A stretch of DNA of 64,000 nt, taken from assembly GCA_013180625.2 (NCBI GenBank), contig SNVD02006970.1, forward strand, positions 1 to 64,000, given 5' to 3'. Under the pieces are notes generated by a model. That model did not search any database. It was not told the origin of the DNA and saw nothing but the letters and a program-made list of their open reading frames with translations. The stretch's first letter is position 1; every line of letters starts with the position of its first letter. This DNA is from Boswellia sacra. Taxonomy: Eukaryota; Streptophyta; Magnoliopsida; Sapindales; Burseraceae. Made by a program: the position numbers and the translations under genes. Shown in pieces: positions 1 to 12,140 of this stretch.

Positions 1-1255
1 AGAATAACAAAACAGAAAGTAAATTTGAATGAAAAATCAATGGAAGACACTTGGTTAAGAGTTCATTCTCTGCCACAAGATATGAATTTGTGAATTAACA
101 TAGAATTGTAATCCAATTACAGCATTGAAGTTATCAACCGTATATAACAACAAGCTCTGTTATCCCAATCTTTCCTTACTTTGTTGTTAAATAAAACAAG
201 CTCTTTATTTAATCTCTATCCAATACACAACCTAGAACACGCTCTCTGAGTTTAATTCAATGGAAGCATTACGATGAGAAAGATAGGTTGATCTAAGCAA
301 TAATCACACAAGTTCAGATTATTTAACCTAGGTTGTATTTTCCAATTGCAATCCTGATCACAATTTTGCTACTAATGATTGGAAATTCATGACAATTACG
401 GATCAAGATTTCTAATCTAGCAATAGACTACAACTGATTATATTCAGTTGGCCATTCCAAATACAATCAGTAAGCAATCATAAGCATTAGATAGGGGAAA
501 ATACTAGCAACTTCAATTAGAGAATTGGATAACAATTTCTTACACAATCAACTCACAAAATCCATATCAAGGGCTTTGAAATCACCCTCAACCAATTCAG
601 ATTTAGTAACACATATTCAATCAGACTAACAAATAACAATACAGAGAAATTCAGAATTGAAAAGGAAAAGAAAAACTTAGCAAATCCTTTGAAAATCTCC
701 TTTGTAGATGAATCTCCTTAGGATTGTAGTTCTTCCTCTTTCCAAGCCTTCTTTCTCCTTCAAGAAATCCAAGGGATGAGAGAAATCCAGAAATGCAGCC
801 TCCTCCCACGTTTTCCCCTCTTCAAAGTTATGAGCATAAACCCTAAATTTGTTTAAATACTCTGCTACAGTAACTTCTCACAGTGTCCCGTATTTAATAA
901 CATGCTACAGTGATATATGGAATTACAAATATACACTTCTGATACCATTTTTATCACAACTTTTGGTACACTACATAAATTCGTGAACCGTAAATTTTTC
1001 CAGAAAATAGATTTCGAGAGCTTTTCAATGGTATATAGCATGTTATCCGGTTATTTGTATATCGATACAATCAACTCCAAGAAATTGGTTGACTAGCAGA
1101 GGTGAAAATGAAGGGTTTTACTCCAATTTTGTGTAAGTTCCTCCAAAACTCCTATAAACATCAAAAACCACACAAAAACATAAAAATACCAAGGAATATA
1201 GCAAAGAAACATGGACGAATTGATATGAAAATGATATATAAATAGACACTTATCA
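1..1255 (-). mobile_element. LTR (partial) of the element 1 family
   Basis: This stretch aligns base for base, with scattered differences, to the LTRs at 5602-7016 and 13369-14782, entering about 170 bases inside the LTR. It ends in the same TTATCA edge, after which transposase coding sequence starts at once. The same internal landmarks are present (TATATAAAC on the minus strand, copies of GCTACAGT). The rest lies left of the window, so I cannot tell a solo LTR from the edge of a full element. The five bases after the end are TATAT, the expected duplication if it inserted here. Confidence 0.88.
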
Positions 1256-4200
1256 TATATCATTAATATTCATATCCTGCATAGATAAATATTTTGGCAT
1301 GCAAGTAGCATCGACATTCTCATTGTACATATCCAACTCATAGTAGCCTCGAGGAGGTGCCGTCAAGAGAACATACCAATTACTTGAATCAGTCTCTCTA
1401 GAATAAAACACTTGTTTTGCTTGTGATGCTAGAATGAAAGGTTCACTTTCATAATGATTTTGACTTTGGTGTAGATTAACAAGTGTGAAACCATCTTCAA
1501 CCTTTACACCATGACCAACATTTTCCCAATCACATTTGAATAGTGGAATCTGAAATTTACGATAATCTATCAAAATTATATCCGTTATAACTCCATAATA
1601 TGTAACCATATCAATAACTTGTGCGGTATCTTTTGCACTTGCTCTGCATATTGTTTTTGCTTCAATAGAGACACCACTATCTTGTGTTGATTTTTCAACT
1701 TCTTTTGTATGAAATCGCTGCCCATTTATAATATAACCATTATAACTCATAGCATCATTTCTAGGACCATATGCTAGCCATTTTAATATATCTCCCTCAT
1801 CATTTGTACATGTATCGAATGGGACCTATACAATATAAAAAATAGAATTAATATTTGTGACTTGACATATCTTGACATATATTAATTGGTTGAATATAAT
1901 AACAAATAAAATTAATATATACCTTTGTACGAAGCCATGTGGAGAATTGCTCTACATGTGTTTTCCAAAGCAAGTTTTGATTTTTTGCAAGACTTTTGTT
2001 TGATTGATTTAACTCCTTCAAATGCATCCTAATTGGAAAAAGAAAACATACATATAAAATTAGTGCACAATGTATAATAATTGAAATTTAAATAAATGTA
2101 ACTACTTACTCTAAATATGGCTCTATTATTGCTGTATTGAATAGGATGTAATGATGCGCACTTTCTAACATATCATTACTCAAAGTTACCATTGTTCCAC
2201 TTGAAATTGGATGACCTTCAAGAATTAGATCAATGGAGTAATCTTGATTACGAATTCGTTGATAATTTCCCCCAAATTCTTCATTTCTGAGAAATTCAGA
2301 ACAAAACATATTGCATTCTTCTGCCAAATAACATTCTGCGATACAACCTTCAGGTCTGGCTCGATTTCTCACAAATACTTTGAGAATCTTCATGTATCTA
2401 TTTAAAAAAAAATGAAGTTGAAATAAGGATTATAAAAGTTCGAAAATAAATAAACTTAATAATAAATAGTATATTTTCCTTTCAAAAGGATACATTCACC
2501 GAAATTGGATAGGTCCACCTAGTCTTGCCTCTCTTTCTAAATGAACCGATAAATGGATCATTATATCAAAGAAAGGAGGAAAAAATCTCTCAAGCATACA
2601 TAAGGTTTCAAATACTTCATCTTCAAGGGTTACAATTTTCTTTCTATCAATTATTCGCTTGCATAATTGATTGAAAAACACACACATTCGAAATATTGCC
2701 AATCTTGGCCTTGCTGGTAACAACCCTCTTAATGCTACAGGTAATAATTGTTGAATTAAGACATGGCAATCATGTGATTTAAGACCTGTAATCTTGCATT
2801 CTCCCACTGAGACACAATTCCCAATATTTGAGCTATACCCATCTGGTAATTTTAAGTCAAATAATCTCTTACAAAATATTTGTTTCTCAATCTTTGATAA
2901 TGTATGTGGAGCTGCAGGGAGGTATGTTCTAGTCCCACGAACTTCTGGATGTAGATCGTGTCGAATTCCCATATCTTGTAAATCTTTACGAGCATTAAGT
3001 CCATCTTTTGATTTCCCACTGATATCCAATAATGTGCCAATTACACTCTCACATATATTTTTTTCTATATGCATAACGTCCAAATTATGACGTAATGGTA
3101 ATTCCTGAAACAATTAGTACAAGACATTATTCAAAGTTCATATAGATATCAATAATGGAAAATTGTAAATAAGCAGGTTTTAAATCAAAGTCACATACCT
3201 TCCAATATGGCAAATCAAAGAAGATTGACTTCTTTTTCCACAATTGCATAATTTCATAATCTTGCTTTCGTTTCTTCTTTTTACATTTACCCCAATCATT
3301 TTTGAAATCTTTGAGAGCAAGTAAAATGTTAGAGCCATTCATGACCAAATTACTTCTTCCTTTTTCTTCTTTTCCATCAAACTAAGCTTTCTTTTTTCGA
3401 TATGGATGGGATGGTGGTAAAAATCGCCTATGACCCATGTATGTAAACTTTTTACTAAACTTCAACCATAAAGCATGTGTTTTGTCTTCACATATTGGAC
3501 ATGCTAGTTTACCTTTTGTTCTACATCCAGAAAGATTTCCATTGGTTGGAAAATCATTTATTGTACACATTAAAATTGCCCTTAAAGTAAAAGTTGTCTT
3601 ACTGAATGCATAAAAAACATTTACACCATCATTCTATAACTCTTGAAGGTCTTCTAAAAGAGGCTTCAAATAAATGTCAATATCATTACCAGGCTGTTTA
3701 GGTCTTGGAATCAGTAAACTCAGCATAATGTTCTCTTTTTTCATGCATAACCAAGGAGGCAGGTTGTATATAACAAGCATTACAGGCCAACAACTATATG
3801 TGGAGCTCAAACTGGAAAATGGGTTGAAGCCATCAGCAGCAAGACCAAGTCTAAGATTTCGTGGTTCTATTGAAAAAGAATGCCATTTATCATTGATCAA
3901 ATCCTATGATATGGAATCCACCGGATGACGCATCTTACCATCTTCACTTTTATGGGTGAAGTGCCATCTTAAATCTTCAGACATTTTTGGTGAATTAAAC
4001 ATCCTTCTAAATCTTGGTATTATAGGAAAATATCTCAAAACTTTAGCTGGAACACCTTTCTTAATTTTCTTAGTTCTTTCATCTAACTTCCATCTAGAAG
4101 AATGACACTTTGGGCAATTTTCTAGTTCACTGTTATCCTTTCTAAATAAGCAGCAATCATTCACACAAGCATGAATTTTCTCATAACCCAAACCAAATGC

Positions 4201-4845
4201 CGTGAGAAATTTTCTCACTTTATACACAGACTTGAGAAGCACATTATGCTTTGGTAACATGTCTTCCAAAATCTCTAAAAGTCCAGTGAAACTCTTGTCA
4301 GTCCATCTATTTGTAACTTTGTGTTTATATAAAGCTATAATCGCTGACATTTTTGAGTATTTTGTGCAACCTGGGTACAAAGGAGGTTTTGCATCTTCTA
4401 AAAATTGATTAAAATCCTCATCTCTTCTTTCTTCTAAAGGTATTTCATTGTTGTCATTATCTTTTATATATGCAGCCTCAAAAAAGTTGAAAGCATCTAA
4501 CATTTTCACTTCCTTAAGTTTTGCATCTATACCTTGTTCTTCACCATGATGAAACCAATTAGTGTATGTAGGATCCATTCCTTTAATAAGAAGATGCTCA
4601 TAAACCGTTTCCACTTCATGATGACTTAAATTTCGGCAACTTTTGCAAGGACATAGAATCTTTTTTGGATTACCTGCATTTTGTTTAGCCATCTTTGCAA
4701 AATTCCATGCAGCTTACATGCATTCATCTGTTGCTCTACCAAGTCAAAAAGCTAAAAGCATGTCAATATATTTTTTTAAATAATAAATCTATTTTTTTAT
4801 TATTCATTACCTATTCAGATGTACCCAATCCTTATTCATCATCAT
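1256..4845 (-). pseudogene. CACTA (En/Spm) TNP2-type transposase, decayed
   Basis: Transposase of a CACTA DNA transposon, which cuts and reinserts the element. A small first exon (4845-4811) reads MMMNKDWVHLNR and ends at a GT donor; the acceptor lies at 4736 (75-base intron). Exon 2 holds the transposase-associated domain with CPC-x2-C near 4640, then the Transposase_21 region (4400-3640), a C-x2-C block near 3500, a DUF4218-like block (3113-2496) and a DUF4216-like block (1750-1256). It is dead. There is a stop at 4716-4714, and stops where the family normally has Trp lie near 3905, 3637 and 3382 (TGG to TAG). The 3' end is cut by the LTR at 1255. Domain names come from recall of the family; the exon joints are seen directly. 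Confidence 0.88.
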
Positions 4846-5601
4846 TACACCAATAGATCCTATAAATTCTTTCCTGGTATGTCCAAAGCATAAAATTGAA
4901 AGGTAAGATCATATAAAACCATGTAAAAGCATTACTATAGTATTATGAAAACAGAACACATAAAAGTAGACCAATTAACTCTTATCAAACCAATTAGTTT
5001 ATTATTATGACAACAAAACATAGAAAAGCATTCATAATGTTTACCAAATATGTAAAAAGCATTAACTCTTACCAGACCAATGTAGCTTTCACTAGATTTT
5101 ATGGATTTAATGGTTATCTACTAGATGACTTTCAATAATCTCGTTGAGTTATCTCTATCTTACACATACAGAAAACTGAAATTCAATAATGAAATTATAA
5201 GTTTGAATAATATCTCAATAAAGCTGTTAAAAGAAGAACCAATCAAAAGGAAGTTATCGAACAAACAAAAATAACAAATAAACTCAACAAATCCACACAA
5301 AAAACAAACTGACTTTAGTAAAAACATGCTATTTTGTCATATTCATAATAAATTATACCAACACCACACTCATGTTCATTTTCTACATAATAAAGAAATT
5401 ATCAATGTGCTAATTGTGTAATTCAGTCGACTTATACAAGAGAAAAAAAAAAAAGAAACTGTACATATAGGATGCTTATTAATCAAGATACATCCAAGTT
5501 ACTTGAAGAAATGAGAAAGTGAGTGGTCTTGCATTGGAGATGAGTTGGAAATAAAGATTTTTCTAATAAAAATCCATAAAACAATTACACTTAAAAAAAT
5601 G
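4846..5601. other. Flank of the CACTA transposase, no gene seen
   Basis: AT-rich sequence upstream of the transposase start, presumably the 5' side of the same CACTA element. I see no open frame with recognisable content and no CACTA terminus. It ends at AAATG (5597-5601), the left copy of the target duplication of element 1; the interrupted sequence resumes at 14783. Confidence 0.6.
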
Positions 5602-7016
5602 TGATGCGTTCGAAACTAGCAAGTATACTAGTCGCACAAGTAATAAAGTGATAAGTAAGATATCGTTCCCACGAGGATTGATTCTAATTGAATTTGTTAT
5701 TTTTCAGCAACAATAAACTAAATAAAGGGGGTTTTGTTGAATGATTAACTAAATGAACTAAGAATGCAAATGAAGAATAACAAAACAGAAAGTTAATTTG
5801 AGTGAAAAATCAATGAGAGAAATCTGGTTAAGGGATCCTTCTATACCACAAGATATGGATTTGCGAATTAATCATAGAATTGTCATCCAATTACACCATT
5901 GAAATTATCAACCGTAGATAACAACAAGCTCTGTTATCCCAATCTTTCCTTTCTTTGTTGTTAAATAAAACAAGCTCTTTATTTAATCTCTATCCATTAA
6001 ACAACCTAGAACAAGCTCTCTAAGTTTAATTCAATGAAAGCATTACGATAAGAAAGATAGGTTGATCTAAGCAATAATCACACAAGTTCGGATTATTTAA
6101 CCTAGGTTGTATTTTCCAATTGCAATCTCTGATCACAATTTTGCTACTCATGATTAGAAATTCAAGACAATTACGGATCAAGATTTCTAGTCTAGCAATA
6201 GACAATATCCAGATTATATTCAGTTGGCCACCCAAATACAATCCAGCAAGCAATCATAAGCATTAGACATGGGAAAATACAAGCTACTTCAATTAGAGAA
6301 TTGGATAACAACTTCTTGCACAATCAACTTACAAAAACCATATCAAGGGCTTTGAAATCACCCTCAACCAATTCAGATTCAGTTATACATGTTAAAAAAC
6401 GTAGTCAATACAATACAATACAAAAACATTCCAGAAAATGAAAGGAAAAGGAAGAAATTTAGCAAATCCTTTGCAAATCTCCTTAGATTTGTAGTTCTTC
6501 CTCTTTCCAAACTTTCTTTCTCCTTTAAGAACTCCAAAAGATGAGAGAATTCCAGAGCTGCAGCCTTCAAGTCGTTTCCCCCTCTTCAAGTTATGAAAAT
6601 AAAATCCTCAAATATGTTTATATACTCTGCTACAGTAACTTGCTACAGTGCCCCCGTATTTAATAACATGCTACAGTGATATGTGGAATTACAAATATAC
6701 ATTTCTCATACCATTTTTATCATAACTTTTGGTACACTACATAAATTCGTGAACCGTAAATTTCTCAAGAAAATAGACTTCGAGAGCTTTTCAATGGTAT
6801 ATAGCATGTTATCCGGTAAATTGTATATCGATACAATCAACTCCGAGAACTTGGCTGATTAGCAGAGGTGAAAATGAAGGGTTTTACTCCATTTTTGTGC
6901 AAGTTGCTCCAAAACTTCTACAAACATCAAAACCACACAAAAACATAAAAATACCAAGGTAGCAAAGAAACATGGATAAATTGATATGAAAGTAATACAT
7001 AAATAGACACCTATCA
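5602..7016 (-). repeat. Element 1 3' LTR
   Basis: Starts TGATGCGTT on the plus strand and ends ACCTATCA; matches 13369-14782 over its full length. On the coding strand it begins TGATAGGTGT next to the purine tract. It carries the same TATATAAAC box (6616-6624) and three GCTACAGT copies as the other LTR. Confidence 0.95.
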
Positions 7017-7032
7017 AATTCCTCCACACTTA
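7017..7032 (-). promoter_or_regulatory. Element 1 polypurine tract
   Basis: On the minus strand the bases just before the 3' LTR read TAAGTGTGGAGGAATT, a typical gypsy plus-strand primer, immediately followed by TGATAG of the LTR. Confidence 0.85.
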
Positions 7033-8974
7033 GACTTTGCTAGTCCTCGAGCAACTACAACGATATGAAAACAAAACTAAATCTAAACAGAATCAAAGAA
7101 AAAATTAAAACACACATGTTTTAACTTGCAAATAGGCCTCAAAGATTGTAATTAATTATAACCCAAGGAAAACTTCAAAATAATGCACTTGATCAAGAAT
7201 CTCATTACAAAGATTAGTTTCGCTCTACTTCAATTCCTCCAGTGTGTGTGTAGAGCCATTCTCACCTAATAATTTGTAACCCGGATGAGTTTATACATAA
7301 AAATGAATCATATTTAATAGTGAAGATGTGCGTATAAATGAACTCCATAGGCTTGCTTTTCAAGTCACTCTCCACTAATGTAGACAAGCACAACACTAAG
7401 GATCAAGTAGGCTTTATTAAGATTGTAACGTTTGGCTTGGGTGAAGGTATGATAAAGGATAATAATTTGACTCAAATCACCCACAAACACATAAATCATT
7501 CAAGACTATGTAGAGCTCAATCCTATAACACAACTTTATTTCAATTCACCAGGTTACTCCCCCAAACTTATTTAGAACACTTAAATCTTTTTTTTTCACA
7601 GAAAACAAAAGAAAATTACACCCCCACACTTTGTTGTTTCATTCTTTTTAAGAAAACTTAAGGGTATAGATCTCTTATTCTTCTTCTTTTGTTCTCTTTT
7701 TTTGTCTTTTTTTTTATTACACTTCCCCTCTCCTACACTTAAACAACACATTGTCCTCAATGTGTAAGTACGTGGATGATAAGTACAGATTGGCTTTTTT
7801 TTCTTTTTCTTTTTTTTATAAACACAATAGAACTCACTTACATTGCTCATGATACATCCTAACCTACTCTAACTTCCCAAAACCAGAATATAGCTCAAAA
7901 TTTAATTGTGAATGATCTACATGCTCATAGGTAAGGGATAAACTGTTTGAAACAAATTCATTTGAGGTTAGGAAATCTTTTAGTGAGTTAACAAGGAAAA
8001 AGGCTTGCAAAGGCTCAAAGGGGTAACAAGGGATCAATTTCAGTCAAGGGTGGCTATTAAGGCTCAAACGGTCCAAAGATGGCCTAAATCATTTCCCTAA
8101 TGTTGCACAGTCTAGGATTTCGCCTCGAGTAACCATCAAACAAGTTCTAGAATTCATTGAAATCTGAAGAAACATTTAAATTACATAAACCTTCTCTAAG
8201 TAAACAAATAACTCAGTGATAATAGCTCAGTGCTCAATGTTGTACAAGGAATAAAAGACAAAGCGAAAACTAATAAACATTTCAAGCACACAGATCCATG
8301 CATTATTTATCATTTTCCAAGAGTTATTTTCAATTCAATCATTATCTTATCATCGACCCACAAAATGCAAGAAGAGAGGTACGTGGCGTTGTTACACCTG
8401 AGTCAAGATTGTATATTTCAACAATCCTTAGGACCAGTAGCCCGCAGACTTAAGATTTCCAGCCTATATACCTTTATTAGAAAGAACAAAACAAGAAACA
8501 AGACACTTCAAATAACATGAAATAAACAAACTACAGATTTATTTCGAGAGAATGCGTTTCAAGGGTTAAAGAAACCCCATATTCTGTCATTCTCAGGTTT
8601 TTCCACAATTTTTTTTTTTAAATCGAAACTGATAAAGACGAAAACACATAACAACTCTAAATTACGTAAAACTAAACTTACTCATAAAATAACAAAGTCC
8701 AACAAGTCAGCAAACACAAACAAGTCAGTTAGAATGGGTCTAAAAAGTTTAGAAGTTAGCCTCCTTATCCAGCCATTATGGATTGAAGAGATCCACAATG
8801 CGTTTCAAGAGGACTTGAACTTTTTAAGCCACCACTCTAAAATCTAAGATTAGAAAATATTACCTGGAACGAAAGAAATAACCTGAAAAAACTCAAAAGA
8901 AATAACATGAAAAATCTCAAATAAATACAATAAAAAGAAAGCAAACAAAAGTGAAGCAAACCAGCAGATAAAGA
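7033..8974 (-). other. Element 1 long 3' non-coding region
   Basis: About 1.9 kb between the LOG stop and the polypurine tract. Six-frame reading gives only short frames without recognisable content. It contains a perfect palindrome at 7746-7765, T-rich runs around 7680-7820, and two copies of AATGCGTTTCAAG (8551-8563, 8797-8809) that recur in the matching region of element 2. It is probably untranslated RNA with structural or packaging signals; that role is inferred. Confidence 0.6.
7746..7765. repeat. Perfect palindrome near the 3' end of element 1
   Basis: ACACATTG-TCCT-CAATGTGT: 8-base arms around a 4-base loop. The same core (ACATTGTCCTCAATGT) is at 46383-46402 in element 2, in the same place relative to LOG and the LTR. 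On the coding strand it reads CATTGAGGACAATG, which I recall as common near the 3' end of plant gypsy elements. Confidence 0.8.
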
Positions 8975-9624
8975 TTACAGATGGAGCGCTAAATCCAGTT
9001 TACGCCTTTTATTGCCCTCCGCAAACCAATCTATCCGAGCTATTGTTGGATCAGGCGAATAGACGAATGCTTGCAATTTGTCAATTAACTCCCCTGCAGT
9101 TGAAGCTGTAAACAGGATTTGCCTCGCCGACTGTGAGATGAAGTTTTTTTCTACTGCTTGATCAAGAAAAGACAACAAACCATCAAAAAATTATTGACAT
9201 TTAACAAACCAATGGGTTTTCGATGGATGTTTAGCTGTGCCCAAGAGGTGATTTGAAATATCTCCTCTAATGTACCATAACCACCGGGCAAAGCTATAAA
9301 TACATCAGATTTAATGACCATATGTGCAATACGCTCATGCATGCTAGAGACCTGTAACTCTTCCCCCATTGTGTTGCCTATGATATCTCGCACAGCTAAT
9401 GGTTTAGGAATAATGCCGAGAACTTTACTTCCTCCCAAGGATACAGCTGTCGACACACACCCTATTAACCCAAGACTACCTCCTCCATAAATCAAATGAA
9501 TACCCCTCACAGCTAATGTCCTACCAAGATCAAGAGCTGTTGTTGTAAATTCTCCATCTTTATCAAATTGCGATCCATAAAATACGCATATATTTTGGAA
9601 TCGCCGAATTGGTGTTTTCTCCAT
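8975..9624 (-). pseudogene. LOG-like cytokinin-activating enzyme inside element 1, one frameshift
   Basis: Homologue of LONELY GUY, the phosphoribohydrolase that turns cytokinin riboside 5'-monophosphate into free cytokinin in the cytosol. From ATG at 9624 it reads NICVFYGSQ, the Rossmann-type loop GGGSLGLIG, SSMHERIAHM with the family Arg, and the signature PGGYGTLEE, then SWAQLNIH. After GLLNVNNF the frame breaks in a T run (six A's at plus 9185-9190); the C-terminal part (LDQAVEKNFISQSARQIL...DKLQAF) continues in the next frame to 8975. The joined length of about 216 residues matches plant LOGs, with no introns. It follows the Cys-rich ORF in the same order as in element 2. The lesion is one base in a homopolymer, so a sequence error is possible. 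Confidence 0.88.
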
Positions 9625-9773
9625 TTCTACAAGTGCTCTAACCTTGTGTAAGACAATGATGCACGTTAGGTAATATGTTTTTCAAGTGTAAGACAGGTTA
9701 TGATAATGACATTTGAAAATATAGAGAATGGATATATACACACATAAAACTCTCAAATTTGACACATGGGGAC

Positions 9774-10020
9774 ATAATTTCGGTGGGGGTTGCTCGATGC
9801 AGATTTATCGCCTCAAGATTTGAAAAAAATGAGATATGCTTTCGGCGGGGTTTGACAAAACCTACAAACTTGTCTTTCACGTGAAGCATGGAAAATGGAC
9901 ATACACTTTCGGCGGGGTTTGACAAAACCGCCACACCTGTCTCTCACGTGAAGCATGAAAAGTAGAGATATACTTTCGGTGGAGGTTGACAAAACCTCCA
10001 CACTTGTCTCCCACGTGTAC
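9774..10020. repeat. 67-bp tandem repeat with three G-boxes, upstream of LOG
   Basis: Three units starting CTTTCGGCGGGG or CTTTCGGTGGAG at 9839, 9906 and 9973 (period 67), plus a degenerate partial unit from about 9774. Each full unit carries GTTTGACAAAACC or a near variant, and ends in a CACGTG G-box (9878-9883, 9945-9950, 10012-10017). The block lies about 215-400 bases upstream of the LOG start on the minus strand and has no counterpart in element 2. G-boxes bind bZIP and bHLH factors in plants; a promoter role is inferred. Confidence 0.85.
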
Positions 10021-10181
10021 TTATGCCATAGGGTAGTCATATGGTTTGTCAAAAAGAAAACTTGCAATTAAAACAAACAAAATCAACAAACAACAACAAC
10101 ACAAAAACAACATTGATAATCAGATCAAACGAAAAAAGAAAAAAATAAAATTCGACAACAACAACACACATTCAAATATAC

Positions 10182-10320
10182 AAGTAGTTGTGATTGTGGC
10201 TCACATCTTCCTCTGGGTTTACGTCCAGTAACGGCTGAAATGCCTTCTATGAGTCCGGGATTTGCTTCCCATCCAGTTTTCTTATAAACTGGCAAACAGG
10301 GTCGTTTTTAGTCAGATTCC
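10182..10320 (-). other. Conserved block overlapping and following the Cys-rich ORF stop (element 1)
   Basis: The sequence across and beyond the stop of the Cys-rich ORF is nearly identical to 47338-47480 of element 2, though flanking DNA has diverged. In the overlapping frame it encodes GWEANPGLIEGISAVTGRK followed by an Arg-rich stretch; element 2 gives GWEAYPQLIEGVSAVTGRK. In element 1 that frame has a stop just upstream, so it cannot simply extend leftward. It may be a conserved RNA signal, a spliced exon or an overlapping small ORF. Confidence 0.6.
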
Positions 10321-10800
10321 CTAGACTATAAAACTGGAATTCATCACGAAATTGTATCCATAGATTAAGCAATTCACGCTGAACAAGTCCACAAGAATGT
10401 GACTCAAGAGTTAATAAAACATTATCTAGCGACTCATTACTCAGGCCATTCTTAATAAATGACAGTTTATCTTCTCTATTTCTGGACACAAAACCTAATG
10501 AACGACAAGTCTGATTACAATTCCATCTAGCACATTTATAACATACTTGTAACCTTTTCGCTCTTCGCCTCTTGGCGTAGTAGCTCTTCCTAGACCAGGC
10601 ATGTATTTTGCGAGATTAATGTCCGGCTCACCGGACAATCTCACCTTGGCTTCGATAAGCCATCGGATATCAGCAGGCACATTTAGGAGCATCAATGCCC
10701 AAAGTCTAGTCATCCGTACTTTATAAATTTTAAACACAGCATTTTGAGGAAGTGAAGGAAAATATTTACGAAAGTTCGATAAAAAGATATCAGCATCCAT
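10247..10800 (-). pseudogene. Cys-rich basic ORF of element 1 (frameshifted)
   Basis: Homologue of the intact ORF at 47405-47953. The N-terminal part (10800 down to about 10580) has the same FP-LPQNA-FKIYK and DIRWLIEAKVRLSGE blocks. The C-terminal part (10489-10247) has NREDKLSFIKNGLS and ends RKLDGKQIPDS. Between them a small indel near 10580 shifts the frame, so the Arg-rich and four-Cys segment is read out of frame. Its DNA is otherwise conserved. It sits between the pol remnant and LOG, as in element 2. For possible relatives see the intact copy. Confidence 0.78.
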
Positions 10801-11089
10801 TGAAGAGGAGAAAAGGAGAGATATTACCGATAATGCGATTGAGTTTGTTCTTCTCCCAGATATGCACGATTCAAACCTTCGGGCAATGGCTTCAGCTCCC
10901 GTTTGAATGTTTCCTCAAGCTGTTGCACAACTGAACTCGAAGTATGGAATAATCAAATTAAACAAAAGGAAGAAAAAGAAAAGAGCAGAAACGAAATTAA
11001 AGACACATAAAAGAGATAACAACACAATAGCAAACAAAAGTAAAAAACAAATAAAAAAATATAAGAACAAATAAGACAGATGACAAAGA

Positions 11090-11310
11090 GAGATAAAACC
11101 TGATCAATTTGATGACCTACGAAAGGAATCTCCTCGAGACACAAAAATCGATCATTATTACCTTATTTTATTTTTCTTTTCTTTTTTTTATTTATTTTGC
11201 AAAAATATTGGGTTGCCTCCCAATAAGCGCTTGGTTTAACGTCCTCAGCCCGACGTTGGTTCCATCATGAGAGGATCCAATCTCTGTTGTGCTTCTCTAG
11301 TGGGCTTGGA
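11090..11310 (-). pseudogene. Pol C-terminal remnant and downstream motif of element 1
   Basis: Near 11150-11110 the minus strand reads CLEEIPF, matching the last residues of the element 2 polyprotein ([10 protein letters not shown]). At 11205-11240 it reads TTGGGAGGCAACCCAA after AAGCGCTTA, which I recall as a conserved motif after pol in Athila-type elements. The intervening RT, RNase H and integrase are absent: about 2.5 kb of pol has been lost relative to element 2. Confidence 0.65.
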
Positions 11311-12140
11311 TCATTTTTCCAACAAGAATTGTTGCATGCATATGGCTGGGCCTGGGATGTTAGCAATCGTCCACTTAATAACTATTTTGTGATCTCTAAG
11401 TACTTGGACGAGTTTCTCTTCTTGTAGTGGTGCAAGGCTCATTTCTATTATAATTGGCAAAGTATCATTCTCACCCAAGAATCCATGCTTCAAATGATCT
11501 GGAAGTGGCTTAAGCTCCAAGGTATTGCCTTTCATCACAGAAGGAAGAAGTTTCTCATTAGATAAAGGTAATTCAATGTACAAAACATCATACCTGTTTG
11601 TGGTTATAGCCATGATCTCATCTAAGCTTGCCACAGCTTCCTCCATTTGTTTGGACACTTGTATAAAAATTCTTGATTCCTTAGAATTTTTTGTCCCTAC
11701 GTGCTCACTAATAGCTACATCCAATCCATTCTTGCGAGTTAACTCAAAACATTGTTGTGGCAAAGAATCAATAACGTCAACTGCAAAAACAGAATGTAAG
11801 TCACTAGGGTACCTCATTGCCTCAAAAATATTGAAACGGATAACCTTGCCATCAAACTCTATGGTGAGAGTGCCATCATGAACATCAATCTTTGTTCTAG
11901 TAGTTTTCGAGAATGGTCTCCCTAAAAGAATCGGTGTTGGATTAGGAGATTTCTCATGCTCTATTTTAAGGACATAGAAGTCTGCTGGGAAAACCAATTG
12001 ATTCACCTGCACAAGCACATCTTCCACAACTCTTTTGGATATGCATTAAAATGATCAGCAAGTTGAATGGTAATACCAGTTTTCGCAAAAGGTCCAAGAT
12101 TTAAAGAAGCATAAATAGAATATGGCATGACATTAATAGA
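11311..12140 (-). pseudogene. Element 1 protease and RT leader, truncated
   Basis: Retropepsin-like region followed by the spacer before RT. 12140-12040 reads SINVMPYSIYASLNLG with stops or a frameshift. 12027-11311 is open (238 codons) with EDVLVQVNQLVFPADFYVL, ILLGRPF and then LKPLPDHLKHGFLG and WTIANI, which normally lead into RT. It stops after PAICMQQFLLEK, where the pol deletion begins. The catalytic Asp motif is not preserved in a readable frame. By content it is the cognate of 51957-50791 in element 2. Confidence 0.82.

Noticed and set aside
2794..3090. 98-codon plus-strand frame
   Set aside because: Shadow of the minus-strand TNP2 transposase exon.
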